In this document: piece by piece, positions 25,918 through 34,851 of the stretch | Layout: every line of letters starts with the position of its first letter | Numbering within the stretch: position 1 is the first letter of the stretch | DNA from: Massilia sp. H6 | GTDB lineage: Bacteria > Pseudomonadota > Gammaproteobacteria > Burkholderiales > Burkholderiaceae_D | Length of the DNA stretch: 64,000 bases | Assembly: GCF_024802625.1 (NCBI RefSeq) | Contig: NZ_CP103371.1 | Location: forward strand, 186,001 to 250,000 | Reading direction: 5' to 3' | Notes under the pieces: model-generated | The model's input: the letters and a program-made list of their open reading frames with translations, nothing else | Databases searched by the model: none | Told to the model about the DNA's origin: nothing | Program-made: the position numbers and the translations under genes

Positions 25918-26853
25918 ATGGCTGGCAGTCTGCTGTTATTACTGGACGATATAGCAACCGTTCTCGACGATGTAGCGGTCATGAGCAAGGTCGCGGCAAA
26001 GAAAACCGCCGGCGTGCTGGGCGACGACCTCGCGCTCAATGCCGAGCAAGTGACCGGTGTAAAGGCCGAGCGTGAAATTCCGGTTGTATGGGAGGTTGCC
26101 AAGGGTTCGTTCAAGAACAAGGCCATCCTGGTGCCGGCCGGACTGGCCATTTCGCTCTTCATTCCCTGGCTGATTACCCCGCTGCTGGTGATCGGCGGCA
26201 CCTACCTGTGCTTCGAGGGTGCCGAGAAGCTGGCCCATAAATTTCTGCACAAGGAAGAACACGTCGCGCACAAGGCCGAGCTGAGCGCGGCGCTGGTCAA
26301 TCCGGAAGTCGACATGGTCGCACTGGAAAAAGACAAGATCAAGGGCGCGATCCGCACCGACTTTATCTTGTCGGCGGAAATCATCGTGATTGCCCTGGGT
26401 ACCGTCGAAGCCGCGCCGTTCAGCCAGAAAGTCATGGTGCTTGTCACCATTGCGCTCGGAATAACGATCGGCGTATACGGCCTGGTGGCGGCCATCGTCA
26501 AGATGGACGATGCCGGCCTTCACCTGAGCAAGAAGGCCGGCGGTCTGGCGCGCAACACCGGCAAGCTGTTGCTGGCCACCGCGCCGCGCCTGATGAAATT
26601 TCTGTCGGTGGTCGGCACCGCGGCCATGTTCATGGTTGGCGGCGGCATCATTACCCACGCCTGGCCGCTACTGCACCATCTCTCGCAAGACGCGGCCGGC
26701 ATTACGGCGGGCGTACCCGGCGTGGGCGGCGTACTGGCGGCGATCACGCCGACCCTGGTCGATGCGATTGCCGGCCTCATCGTCGGCGCCGTGGTGCTGA
26801 TGGTCGTGACCCTGGTGCAGCGCATGCGCGGCAAGAAGGCCGACGCGCACTGA
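25918..26853 (+). CDS. DUF808/YedI family membrane protein
   Basis: A 311-residue protein with four to five hydrophobic segments. The N-terminus MAGSLLLLLDDIATVLDDVAVMSKVAAKKTAGV is nearly diagnostic for YedI/DUF808. It also contains the FEGAEKLAHKF segment and a long hydrophobic C-terminal half. Function is not established. The ATG at 25918 is chosen over a TTG seven codons upstream because it matches the family start and has GGAG before it. It is a stand-alone gene closed by a strong terminator. Confidence 0.92.
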   Translation: MAGSLLLLLDDIATVLDDVAVMSKVAAKKTAGVLGDDLALNAEQVTGVKAEREIPVVWEVAKGSFKNKAILVPAGLAISLFIPWLITPLLVIGGTYLCFEGAEKLAHKFLHKEEHVAHKAELSAALVNPEVDMVALEKDKIKGAIRTDFILSAEIIVIALGTVEAAPFSQKVMVLVTIALGITIGVYGLVAAIVKMDDAGLHLSKKAGGLARNTGKLLLATAPRLMKFLSVVGTAAMFMVGGGIITHAWPLLHHLSQDAAGITAGVPGVGGVLAAITPTLVDAIAGLIVGAVVLMVVTLVQRMRGKKADAH

Positions 26854-26869
26854 TACGCCGGCTTCGGGC

Positions 26870-26907
26870 AAAAACGCGCCTCCGGCTCCGGACGGCGCGT
26901 TTTTTTG
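26870..26907. terminator. Bidirectional terminator
   Basis: A run of A, the stem ACGCGCC plus TCCGG paired with CCGGA and GGCGCGT (one bulged base), then a run of T. It serves the DUF808 gene on the plus strand and the convergent membrane-protein gene on the minus strand, whose stop lies just beyond. Confidence 0.9.
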
Positions 26908-26909
26908 TT

Positions 26910-27392
26910 TCAGTCGGGCGGCGGCGCGTCCGGGCGGGTCAGGGCAGTGCCCGCAGCCAGTCCCAGTGCCAGCGCGGCATACACGATCGCCAGGCCAGGC
27001 GTGGAAATATGCTTCTCATAGCCCGGCTGCAGGCGCTTGGGCGTGAGCTTGTAGTCGGCAAAGGCGGCAAAGGCCGAGGTAGCCGCCGAGGCGGTCAGGA
27101 TGCCGACCGGCGTCTTACGGTTAAGATATTTCCCTGCCACTTTTTCAAAGACGAGCGACCAGAAGGTGGCGCTCGCATGGTGGATCAGGTAGCCCGGCAC
27201 GGTATAGCGCATCGACAGGCCGCCGCGATGCTTTGCCTTGTTGCCGTGCACGTAATGGCTGACCGCATTGGTGGGCGCGAAGGCGCTGCCGGTTTCTTTC
27301 TTGCCGACAATCGCCAGCGCCACCGTCGAGACAACGCTGGAAGCAGCGCCGGAGACGAGCCCGCGCCGAAGTGTGGTGGTCCAGTCTTGCAT
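26910..27392 (-). CDS. Uncharacterised membrane protein
   Basis: I do not recognise this 160-residue protein. It has a Gly/Ala-rich hydrophobic N-terminal segment (residues ~10-28), a moderately hydrophobic region around YLIHHASATFWSLVFEKVAGKY, an Ala-rich helix (ILTASAATSAFAAFADY) and a final transmembrane helix before a Pro-rich tail. The His-rich stretch VSHYVHGNKAKH with the later IHHAS could bind a metal, which is speculative. It converges on the DUF808 gene. The 275 bases upstream (27393-27667) show no gene I can support. Confidence 0.7.
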   Translation of the reverse strand: MQDWTTTLRRGLVSGAASSVVSTVALAIVGKKETGSAFAPTNAVSHYVHGNKAKHRGGLSMRYTVPGYLIHHASATFWSLVFEKVAGKYLNRKTPVGILTASAATSAFAAFADYKLTPKRLQPGYEKHISTPGLAIVYAALALGLAAGTALTRPDAPPPD

Positions 27393-27667
27393 GGGATGTC
27401 CTAAGCAAATTAATCAAAGGAAGCATGACAACAGGCGGCGCTGACGGATGCCAAGCGCGGCCTTTCCGCGTCCGGGCGCCATCCATGCCGACATCGTCCA
27501 CGATACCGAACATCCGGTGCGGCTGGCGCGCTTTTCCGCAGCCGGCAGCTGCAGCCATCTCAGAGCTTCTTTCTATATGATCTAGCTGTCCGGCGCCTGC
27601 CGGCTGCCAGTGGCCAGGACGGCGTGACCCGAACTAGCCCACGAAAAACTCTAGCAAGGAGAACCCC

Positions 27668-28687
27668 ATGCGGGCTTACCAGATTCTTCCCGGCGCGAAC
27701 ATCGACGGGCTGCAGTGTGTGGATTACCCTGAGCGCGACCTGGCGCTGGGCGAGGTACGCATCCGCGTGCATGCGGTGTCGCTGAATTACCGCGACCTGA
27801 TGGTCGCCAGCGGTAACTATCTGGTGACGGTGGACGACCCGATCATTCCGTGCTCGGACGGCGCCGGCGAAGTGCTGGCCACCGGCCCGGGCGTTACCCG
27901 CGTGCAGGTGGGCGACCGCGTGGCGGGCTCGTTTTTTCCGTACTGGGCCGACGGCCGGAGCTCGCCTGAAAAAATCCGCCGTTCGCTCGGCGGTGACACC
28001 GACGGCATGCTGGCCGAGGAAGTCGTGCTGCACGAAGATGCGCTGGCAAGAATCCCGGCCAGCCTGAGCTTTCGCGAGGCCGCGACCATGCCGTGTGCGG
28101 GCGTGACAGCCTGGAATGCCATTTTTGTCTCCAGCGACGGCGTCAAGCCGGGCGATACCGTGCTGCTGCTGGGGACCGGTGGCGTCTCGGTGCTGGGCCT
28201 GCAGCTGGCCAAGGCGGCCGGCCTGCGCACCATTATTACCTCGTCCAGCAACGACAAGCTGCAGCGCGCCCGCGAACTTGGCGCGCACCACACGATCAAC
28301 TACCAGGAGATCCTGGAGTGGCACGAAGAAGTATTGGCCATCACGCAGGGCAAGGGCGCCAATGTCGTGCTGGAGGTGGGCGGCAAGGGCACGGTCAACC
28401 ACTCGGTGTCGGCGGCGGCCATGGGGGGGACGGTGGCGATCATTGGCGGGGTCAGCGGCTTCGGCGGCGAAGTCAATCCGGCATCGCTGCTGGCCACGGC
28501 CAAGCGCATGGTGGGCATTTTCGTGGGCAGCCGCAGCATGCTAGAGGACGTGATGCGCTTTGTCGACGTGGCCGGCATCAGGCCGGTGATCGACCGTGTG
28601 TTCCCGTTCAGCCAGGCGAAAGAAGCTTACCGCTACATGGAATCGGCCTCGCACTTCGGCAAGGTGGTGATCGACGTGGCCGGCTAG
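27668..28687 (+). CDS. Zinc-type alcohol dehydrogenase-like oxidoreductase (MDR superfamily)
   Basis: A 339-residue NAD(P)-dependent medium-chain oxidoreductase. The N-terminal GroES-like domain reads VSLNYRDLMVASGNY and PCSDGAGEVLATGPGV; the Rossmann fold has LLLGTGGVSVLGLQLAKAAG. The usual catalytic-zinc Cys and His ligands are not clearly present, so it is nearer to quinone-oxidoreductase-like members than to classical zinc alcohol dehydrogenases. AAGGAG lies 7 bases before the ATG. Substrate unknown. Confidence 0.9.
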   Translation: MRAYQILPGANIDGLQCVDYPERDLALGEVRIRVHAVSLNYRDLMVASGNYLVTVDDPIIPCSDGAGEVLATGPGVTRVQVGDRVAGSFFPYWADGRSSPEKIRRSLGGDTDGMLAEEVVLHEDALARIPASLSFREAATMPCAGVTAWNAIFVSSDGVKPGDTVLLLGTGGVSVLGLQLAKAAGLRTIITSSSNDKLQRARELGAHHTINYQEILEWHEEVLAITQGKGANVVLEVGGKGTVNHSVSAAAMGGTVAIIGGVSGFGGEVNPASLLATAKRMVGIFVGSRSMLEDVMRFVDVAGIRPVIDRVFPFSQAKEAYRYMESASHFGKVVIDVAG

Positions 28688-28706
28688 GATCGCCAACCGC
28701 GGCTGA

Positions 28707-29483
28707 TTACCTGTTCTTCGGCACCAGCTCGATTTCGAACACCTTTGGCCACAGCTTGCCGGTGACGAACAGCCGCCGGCGCTTGGCGTCCCAGGCGATG
28801 CCGTTCAAAACGGCGTCCGGGTCGGCGGTGCCGCGCTGTACCGGGGGCAGCAAGCCTTCCAGGTCGATCACGCCTTTAACCTTGCCGCTGGCCGGGTCGA
28901 TACGCACAATCAGGTCGCTGCCCCAGACGTTGGCGAACAGTTCGCCGTCGACCATTTCGAGCTCGTTGAGCTGGCCGATCGGCCTGCCTTCGTGCGTGAC
29001 CTGGATGCGCCGCAGCTCCTGGTAGCTGCCCGGGGCAAGAATGCGGATGAACGAACTGCCGTCGCTCATGTAGACCTGGCGCCTATCGCTGGCCAGGCCC
29101 CAGCCTTCGCCCGCGTACTTGAAAGTGTGTTTGAGCTTGAAGGTCTTCATGTCGAACACATAGCCGACCTGCGACGTCCAGGTTAGCGCCACGATGTCGC
29201 CGCCGACCGGCGTCGAGCCTTCGCCGAAGACATCGGCCGGCAAGTCGGCCTTCTGCACTACCTTGCCGCTGCCCAGCTCCACCTTGCGCAGCGACGAACT
29301 GCCGGCGCGGCCGGTGGTTTCGAACAGGTGGCCGTCGCGAAAGAACAGGCCCTGTGTAAAGGCCTTCTGGTCGTGCGGGTAGCTGTTCTTGACCACGAAG
29401 CCGTACAGCGGAACGGCAGCCTGGGCGGCGCTGGCGAGCGTGCAGGCGAGGGCGAGGGCGAAGGTGGCGAGGCGTCTGGGCAT
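28707..29483 (-). CDS. Glutaminyl-peptide cyclotransferase (plant/bacterial type)
   Basis: A 258-residue exported protein: an N-terminal signal peptide (cleavage near AQAA) and a five-bladed propeller of the plant-type glutaminyl cyclase family. Recognisable segments are SYPHDQKAFTQGLFF, TGRAGSSSLRKVEL, TWTSQVGYVFD, GEGWGLASD, LNELEMVDGELFANVW and VLNGIAWDAKRRRLFVTGK. The enzyme turns N-terminal Gln into pyroglutamate on exported peptides. The same fold and the EGWGL segment are typical, so the family call is firm; in vivo targets are not known. Confidence 0.93.
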   Translation of the reverse strand: MPRRLATFALALACTLASAAQAAVPLYGFVVKNSYPHDQKAFTQGLFFRDGHLFETTGRAGSSSLRKVELGSGKVVQKADLPADVFGEGSTPVGGDIVALTWTSQVGYVFDMKTFKLKHTFKYAGEGWGLASDRRQVYMSDGSSFIRILAPGSYQELRRIQVTHEGRPIGQLNELEMVDGELFANVWGSDLIVRIDPASGKVKGVIDLEGLLPPVQRGTADPDAVLNGIAWDAKRRRLFVTGKLWPKVFEIELVPKNR

Positions 29484-29507
29484 GGCGCGAACTGTAGCAT
29501 GCCCGCA

Positions 29508-30200
29508 TCAGAACAAGGACAGGTTGGGCGACTCCGGTGCCTTGCGCACCGTCTGCGGCGCCGGCCAGTCTTTCATGCGCGCGGCCGGATACGGCCGCAG
29601 GAAGCTGCGCGCCACCTCGATGTCGCGGCAGGCCAGCCAGTCCCCGACTTCGCTTGGGGCGATCACCACCAGCGAGCGCTTTTCGTCGCCCGGCTTGTGC
29701 ATGCGCGACATCAGCGGGTGGTCGTCGGCATTGATCGTGATCTGGGTAAACGACGAAGCCAGGCTGCCGTCGGCTTCACTCCACTCGCGCCACAAGCCCG
29801 CCACGAAAAACAGGCTGTCGTCTTGCATCCCGATCGCATGGCGCTGCGCGCGGCCGCTTTCGTAGCAGGGTTCGTAGAACCAGGCCATCGGCACGGCGCA
29901 CAGCTGCAGCCGGCGCCAGGCGGGCGCGAACGAGCGCCGCTCGCCCAGCGATTCGGCGCGCGCATTCATGGTGTCGAAGGGCTTGACGCCGGCCGGGATG
30001 TGCCGGCGCGGCACCATGCCGTAGCTGGCGAGGCAGGGTTCGAGCCGGCCATCGCTGCTACGGCGGATGATCGGGGCAAGGTAGTCTTTCCAGACTTCTT
30101 TGGGCCAGTGCCAATCGGCTGGCAAATCGGCTGGCAAGTCGCTGAAGGCGCCGAGCGTGCCGAACTGCTCGCGGGTGGGGGTGTGGTAGTTGACGCACAT
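29508..30200 (-). CDS. SRAP domain protein (YedK/HMCES family)
   Basis: A 230-residue protein starting MCVNY; Cys2, exposed after Met removal, is the residue that crosslinks to abasic sites in single-stranded DNA. Other family features are MNARAESLGERRSFAPAWRR, a Glu in FYEP, and HPLMSRMHKPGDE with the active-site His. It protects abasic sites during replication. It departs from the usual MCGR(F/Y) start. No SOS box was recognised near its start. The gene stands alone between the glutaminyl cyclase and a small membrane protein. Confidence 0.9.
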   Translation of the reverse strand: MCVNYHTPTREQFGTLGAFSDLPADLPADWHWPKEVWKDYLAPIIRRSSDGRLEPCLASYGMVPRRHIPAGVKPFDTMNARAESLGERRSFAPAWRRLQLCAVPMAWFYEPCYESGRAQRHAIGMQDDSLFFVAGLWREWSEADGSLASSFTQITINADDHPLMSRMHKPGDEKRSLVVIAPSEVGDWLACRDIEVARSFLRPYPAARMKDWPAPQTVRKAPESPNLSLF

Positions 30201-30273
30201 GGTCCAGCCAGCATAGTGCGGCGCACGCGCCTTGGCAACCGCGCCGGCCAGCGGCCGGGGATCCAGTCCAGGC

Positions 30274-30750
30274 TCAAACGTAGGCGATCAGCCGCCCGGA
30301 CGCGATCACGCCGATCCACAAGCCCAGCGACAGCATCGCGTGCAGCAGCGCCCGCGGCGGGGCGCGCCTGGGCCAGGCGTCGGCCTGCCGGTAAGGCCCG
30401 GCATGAAAGGCCAGCGCGTTCAGGCCGGCCAGCAGGATCAGGCCGAGCTTGAGCACGAATGCGCTATTGGCCAGCAACGCCAGCGGATCGACGATGAACA
30501 ACAGCAGCCCGCTAGGAAGGACCAGCAGCATGCTGCCGGCCGACCACGGCAACAGGTGGCGCGCCAGTGCTGTGACGGGAAGCTGGCGCCCGAAGCCGAG
30601 CACGCGCAGGTCGAACATCGCCACCGCCCCCACCAGCACGGCAAAGCCAAGGATGTGGAGCGTCTCGACGATCGGGTACAGCCAGGCATGCTCGCGCAAG
30701 ACCAGCGCCAGCGGCAGGGACGCGGCCCAGGTAGCCGCTTCGTTCAGCAC
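30274..30750 (-). CDS. DUF6644-like membrane protein
   Basis: A 158-residue inner-membrane protein with four hydrophobic helices. The segment AWLYPIVETLHILGFAVLVGAVAMFDLRVLG carries a His between helices typical of the DUF6644 family (cytochrome-b561-like topology), and NALAFHAGPY adds another. Function is unknown. It follows the DUF6152-like gene by 11 bases on the same strand, so the two are probably co-transcribed. Confidence 0.78.
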   Translation of the reverse strand: MLNEAATWAASLPLALVLREHAWLYPIVETLHILGFAVLVGAVAMFDLRVLGFGRQLPVTALARHLLPWSAGSMLLVLPSGLLLFIVDPLALLANSAFVLKLGLILLAGLNALAFHAGPYRQADAWPRRAPPRALLHAMLSLGLWIGVIASGRLIAYV

Positions 30751-30761
30751 GCCCGGCGCGG

Positions 30762-31100
30762 TCAGCGCAGCTCCGTGGTGGCGTCCTTGATCGTGATGCG
30801 TTCGGCGCGCAGCTCATCGGCCTTGCTGCGGTGGGCATAGCCCACTACCGTGGCCTGGGTGCCGACCGCCAGGTTAGATTTGGGCAAGCCGCGGTTTTCC
30901 ATGCGGCTTGGCGGCGCCAGCACGACCAGCCAGGTCTTTTCCGGCGTCTTGAGGCGGACGTAGCCGTGCGGTTGCATGTAGCCGGATTCGGCGATGGTAC
31001 CGGCCAGCGTCAGCGGCTTGTCGGCGTTGTATTCGCTCCAGCCGTGGTGGGCGGAGGCGGTGGTGGCCACCAATGTGGCCAGCAGGGACCAGCGTTTCAT
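30762..31100 (-). CDS. DUF6152-like periplasmic protein
   Basis: A 112-residue exported protein. The signal peptide ends TASA, and the mature chain starts HHGWSEYNADKPLTLAGTI, the HHGW start seen in DUF6152 proteins; the rest is a small OB-like beta domain (GYVRLKTPEKTWLVVLAPPSR, GTQATVVGYAH). An N-terminal HH could bind copper after processing, which is speculative. The ATG at 31100 with GGAG upstream is preferred over a GTG two codons earlier. Likely operonic with the DUF6644-like gene. Confidence 0.8.
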   Translation of the reverse strand: MKRWSLLATLVATTASAHHGWSEYNADKPLTLAGTIAESGYMQPHGYVRLKTPEKTWLVVLAPPSRMENRGLPKSNLAVGTQATVVGYAHRSKADELRAERITIKDATTELR

Positions 31101-31160
31101 GGGCACACTCCAGTGATGGAACGGACAGCCGATTCTACGCCGGGGTGGACCGTGGCGGCG

Positions 31161-31751
31161 TCAGTTTTCAGCGACAGGGGCGCGCAGGCGACCGACGACG
31201 TGCAGCTTTCCCTGGCCGGCGCGGGCCACCACGATCTCGCCCTGCGCCACCGATACGCCCGCCAGCGCGCGGATGTTGACGTCATGCGTGACCAGCACCA
31301 GGTTGCCCTGGCCGGTGTAGGCACCGACCTGGGCCAGGGTTTCCCGCAGCTTGGCGCGGGCGGCGGCCTCGCCGTCGGTGAACATGGAATCGAGCATCGG
31401 GGCGGGTTCCACCCGGCCGAAGGCAAGTTGGGCGGTGTCGAGGCAGCGGCACCAGCGGCTCGACCACACCGGCCCGAGCGCAATGCCGCGCTGGCGCCAG
31501 GCCGCGCCGATCGCGCGCGCATCGGCCTTGCCCGCTGCCGACAGGTTGCGCTGGGTGCTGCAGGCGGCGAGCCGGAAACCGGGCGGATCGCCAATGCCCG
31601 GAATGGTGGCGGCATGCCGGATCAGCAGAACATGGCCGCCAGCCTGCAGGCGCTGCCACAGGTCCTCATCGCCTTTGGCCGCGGCATGACCACTGCATGT
31701 GAGTGCCATCGTAAGCGCGGCAATGGCTGCCAGAAAGCGTCGTCGAAGCAT
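31161..31751 (-). CDS. Exported histidine phosphatase family protein
   Basis: A 196-residue protein with a signal peptide (RRRFLAAIAALTMALTCSGHAAA) and a histidine phosphatase domain. The catalytic LIRHA motif (usual form RHG) is followed by a second-site Arg in SSRWCRCLDTAQLAF, and VLVTHDVNIRALAG holds the second catalytic His. It is probably a periplasmic phosphatase; the substrate is not evident. The start at 31751 gives a normal signal peptide; the frame upstream would bury it. Confidence 0.87.
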   Translation of the reverse strand: MLRRRFLAAIAALTMALTCSGHAAAKGDEDLWQRLQAGGHVLLIRHAATIPGIGDPPGFRLAACSTQRNLSAAGKADARAIGAAWRQRGIALGPVWSSRWCRCLDTAQLAFGRVEPAPMLDSMFTDGEAAARAKLRETLAQVGAYTGQGNLVLVTHDVNIRALAGVSVAQGEIVVARAGQGKLHVVGRLRAPVAEN

Positions 31752-31875
31752 GGGTTGGGCCAGGTAGAAGGGGCTGCGGGTTGGGCTGCGGCGATTATCC
31801 TGCCAGCCGCCGCCGATGAGCGCACGGCTGCCGGATCGGCTAAGCTGGGCGCTCTTGCACCGTGATCCAACCGCC

Positions 31876-32385
31876 ATGCCGAACCAGCGCCCGGCCACCC
31901 AGGCCGACCTTGACACTATGTGGGCACTGCGCACGCGCGCCGTGCGTGCGTCGTGCGCGTCGCATTATCCGGCCGCCGTCATCGACACCTGGTGCGCCAG
32001 TCCGGCGCCGGACTCGCTCCTGGGGTTGGTGAACGCGGGTGGTGCGCTGGTGGCGCAAGAAGACAGCTGCATGCTCGGCTACGCCATCCTGGACCTGGAC
32101 AGCGGCGAGGTCGATGCGGTGTTTGTCGACCCCGGCTGGCAGGGAAGCGGCATTGCCCTGCGGCTGCTGACGGCGCTCGAAGCGATGGCGATCGAACGCG
32201 GCATCGAGCGGCTGTTCCTGTCAGCCTCGCTCAATGCGGTGCCGTTCTACCAGCGCGCCGGTTTCAGCGCGCTGCGCGAAGAAATCTACCCGCACCGCAG
32301 TGGAGTCGAGTTGCGCTCGGTGTTCATGGAAAAGCGGCTTCCATGCGGCCCACATGGACCGGAGCAGGGCGGCTCGGAAGACTAG
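31876..32385 (+). CDS. GNAT family N-acetyltransferase
   Basis: A 169-residue acetyltransferase. The acetyl-CoA-binding motif A is VDAVFVDPGWQGSGIALRLLTALE, and motif B is LFLSASLNAVPFYQRAGF. The acceptor is unknown. I place the start at 31876 (PNQRPATQADLDTMW), where family similarity begins, rather than at 31816. It is divergent from the histidine phosphatase gene; the 124 bases between them should hold both promoters. Confidence 0.87.
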   Translation: MPNQRPATQADLDTMWALRTRAVRASCASHYPAAVIDTWCASPAPDSLLGLVNAGGALVAQEDSCMLGYAILDLDSGEVDAVFVDPGWQGSGIALRLLTALEAMAIERGIERLFLSASLNAVPFYQRAGFSALREEIYPHRSGVELRSVFMEKRLPCGPHGPEQGGSED

Positions 32386-32407
32386 GCTAGATACTTCCGG
32401 AGACACC

Positions 32408-32560
32408 ATGCACGACAAGTATTTACCTGCCTTGCTGCTGGCGGCCTGCCTGGACGTGTCCAGTCCCGCGCTGGCCGAGCTGGTCGACCGTATCAACACG
32501 CAGCGCGTGAAGGCCTTGGCCAGGGCGGCCAGGCGCCAGCTCGAACGACCGTCAACCTGA
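32408..32560 (+). CDS. Small exported protein, possibly a truncated CAP-domain protein
   Basis: A 50-residue frame with GGAG 5 bases before its ATG, a plausible signal peptide (LPALLLAACLDVSSPALA) and then ELVDRINTQRVKALARAARRQLERPST. The LVDRINTQR segment resembles the first helix of CAP/SCP-domain proteins, but the domain stops after ~25 residues, so it may be a remnant or a genuine small protein. It lies 22 bases after the GNAT gene. Confidence 0.45.
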   Translation: MHDKYLPALLLAACLDVSSPALAELVDRINTQRVKALARAARRQLERPST

Positions 32561-32597
32561 GCGCTTGCGGCAGGGCGCGGCTGCCGCAAGCGCTGTG

Positions 32598-33614
32598 TCA
32601 GAAATGTTCGAGCACGATCTTGCCGACTGCGCGGCCGCTCTCGATGTGCGCGTGCGCGCGGCGCAGGTTGTCGGCAGAGATACGGCCGTAGTGCTGGCCC
32701 AGGGTGGTGCGCAGGCTGCCGTCGTCGACCATCTGCGCCACGCGGTTCAGGAGCGCGTGCTGCTGGATCATGTCGGCAGTGCCGAACATCGAGCGCGTGA
32801 ACATCAGTTCCCAGTGCAGCGAGATCGACTTGCGCTTGAGCGGCACGGCATCGAGCGTGGCCGGATCGTCGATCAGCGCCAGTTGCCCCTGCGGCGCCAG
32901 GACGTCGACGATGGCCGCGTAGTGCTGGTCGGTGTGGGTGAGGCTGATGACGATGTCCACCGCCGGGATATGCAGCAGCTCGAGCTGCTCGCGCAGCGGC
33001 TGGGTGTGGTCGATCACGTGATGGGCGCCGGCCGTGCGCACCCAGTCGCGGGTCTGCTCGCGCGACGCGGTGCCGATCACGTTCAAACCGGTGAGCTTGC
33101 GGGCCAGCTGGACCAAAATCGAACCGACACCGCCGGCCGCGCCAATGACCAGCAGCGACTTGCCGGCGCCGCCGCCCTCCTGGATTTTCAGGCGGTCGAA
33201 CAGCAGCTCCCATGCGGTAATCGAGGTCAGCGGCAGGGCGGCTGCCTGGGCGAAGTCGAGCGTGGTTGGCTTGCGGCCCACGATGCGTTCGTCCACCAGC
33301 TGGAACTCGCTGTTCGAGCCCGGGCGCAGCAGCGAGCCGGCATAGAACACCTCGTCGCCTGGCGCGAACAGCGTCACCCCGGAGCCCACCGCGCGCACGA
33401 TGCCGCTCGCGTCCCAGCCCAGCACACGCGGCTCGCTCGGATCGGCAAGCGGCACGCCCAGGCGGATCTTGGTGTCCACCGGATTGACCGACACCGCCCG
33501 CACTTCCACCAGCAGGTCGTGGGCGCCGGGCAGCGGCATCGGCAAATCGATTTCCTGCAGGGCGGCGGGGTCGCTGATGGGCAGGCCATGCTGTATATAC
33601 GCTATCGCTTTCAT
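32598..33614 (-). CDS. Zinc-binding-dehydrogenase-like quinone oxidoreductase (MDR)
   Basis: A 338-residue MDR enzyme. The sequence includes VEVRAVSVNPVDTKIR, LGWDASGIVRAVG, the Rossmann loop IGAAGGVGSILVQLARKL and a C-terminal GKIVLEHF. This is the NADPH:quinone-reductase-like branch that lacks catalytic zinc. It differs clearly from the MDR enzyme at 27668, so the two are not recent duplicates. Monocistronic. Confidence 0.92.
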   Translation of the reverse strand: MKAIAYIQHGLPISDPAALQEIDLPMPLPGAHDLLVEVRAVSVNPVDTKIRLGVPLADPSEPRVLGWDASGIVRAVGSGVTLFAPGDEVFYAGSLLRPGSNSEFQLVDERIVGRKPTTLDFAQAAALPLTSITAWELLFDRLKIQEGGGAGKSLLVIGAAGGVGSILVQLARKLTGLNVIGTASREQTRDWVRTAGAHHVIDHTQPLREQLELLHIPAVDIVISLTHTDQHYAAIVDVLAPQGQLALIDDPATLDAVPLKRKSISLHWELMFTRSMFGTADMIQQHALLNRVAQMVDDGSLRTTLGQHYGRISADNLRRAHAHIESGRAVGKIVLEHF

Positions 33615-33686
33615 GGTGATTCTCCGTTAGGTGTTGTTGCGCAGTATTAAGGCCGTCGCACGCTTCGAGCGGGCAACGGCGCCTGG

Positions 33687-34748
33687 CTAGGCAGTTTGCT
33701 TCATTTCCTCGACCAGAACCGCGACCAGTTCACGCGCTGGCAGGCTGCGCGCCTGCGCGAAGCCGGTCCCGCCCCAGTTGACGGAATAATCCTGGCAGCC
33801 CTGGCTGGAAGCCGCGGCATGCAGCGCCTTGGCGGCGTCGTAGGCAATCGGGTAGTCTGGCAGGGGTGGATGGCCGGGCGCACCGGCATCGAGGAACAGG
33901 CGGTTGACGATGCCGCGCGCGGGGCGCCCGGAAATGACGGACGTAAGCTCGGTGTGCAGCGCGGCGCCCTGTGCAATCAGGGCGCGGTGGTGCGGCGGCG
34001 CCGACGATTCCGGGCAGGCAATGAAGGCGCTGCCCATCTGCACCGCGCTGGCACCGTGCTCGAGCGCGCGGCGGATGGCCTGGCCGTCCATGATGCCGCC
34101 AGCGGCCACCAACGGCAGCTTCACTTTGCCAGAGAGCTGCCGCAGCAGCGCGAAGGTGGGCAGCGCCGCATCCGGCGCGCAAGGATCGAACATGCCGCGG
34201 TGGCCGCCGGCCTCGATGCCCTGGGCGACGATCACGTCGATGCCGGCCGCCTCGCTCTGCAGCGCTTCCTGCAGCGAAGTCGCGGTGGTGAACAGCACGA
34301 TCCCGGCTGCCTTCAGCGCATCGATATGTACCTGCGCCGGCAGGCCGAAATGAAAGCTGACCACGGCGGGACGCTCGCTCAGCAGCAGTTCGAACATGGC
34401 GTCGTCGGCCAGGAAGCTGCGGTAGATCTCGCTCAAGGCGGCCGGCGGCTCGGCGCCGAAGCGGGCGAAATGCGGGCGCAGCCAGTCCAGCCAGGCCGCT
34501 TCGCGCGCCGGGTCGCTGCAGGCCGGCGCATGGGTGAACACATTGACGTTGAACGGCCGGCCGGTGTGTTGGCGCACGGCGGCAATGGCCGCCCGCGCCT
34601 GCTGCGGCGTGCTGGTTCCCACCGCGATCGAGCCGAGAGCGCCCGCTTCCGAGACTGCGGCCGCCAGGGCCGGGGTCGAGACGCCCGCCATCGGGGCCTG
34701 GATGATGGGGTGGAGGATGTTCAGCATTGCCAGCAGGTTGGGGCGCAT
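33687..34748 (-). CDS. Nitronate monooxygenase
   Basis: A 353-residue FMN-dependent TIM-barrel enzyme that oxidises alkyl nitronates. Motifs: IIQAPMAGVSTPALAAAVSEAGALGSI, VAQGIEAGGHRG with the catalytic-His region, PLVAAGGIMDG and GASAVQMGSAFIACPES in the FMN phosphate site. The chosen start is the ATG at 34748; another Met seven codons later is possible. A longer upstream frame was rejected because it has no similarity to the family. Confidence 0.93.
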   Translation of the reverse strand: MRPNLLAMLNILHPIIQAPMAGVSTPALAAAVSEAGALGSIAVGTSTPQQARAAIAAVRQHTGRPFNVNVFTHAPACSDPAREAAWLDWLRPHFARFGAEPPAALSEIYRSFLADDAMFELLLSERPAVVSFHFGLPAQVHIDALKAAGIVLFTTATSLQEALQSEAAGIDVIVAQGIEAGGHRGMFDPCAPDAALPTFALLRQLSGKVKLPLVAAGGIMDGQAIRRALEHGASAVQMGSAFIACPESSAPPHHRALIAQGAALHTELTSVISGRPARGIVNRLFLDAGAPGHPPLPDYPIAYDAAKALHAAASSQGCQDYSVNWGGTGFAQARSLPARELVAVLVEEMKQTA

Positions 34749-34851
34749 GATTAGATTCCGGCAAGGAAGGTAAAAAAACGAGTATAACCAGGCTCCGCCA
34801 ACGCCGTGCGCTACGCAGGTCGCGGGTGGACGGAAAACTGCGACGCACCAA

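Noticed and set aside
27393..27667. Short frames in the gap before the MDR gene
   Set aside because: All are under 70 codons, biased in composition and without a ribosome-binding site or domain.
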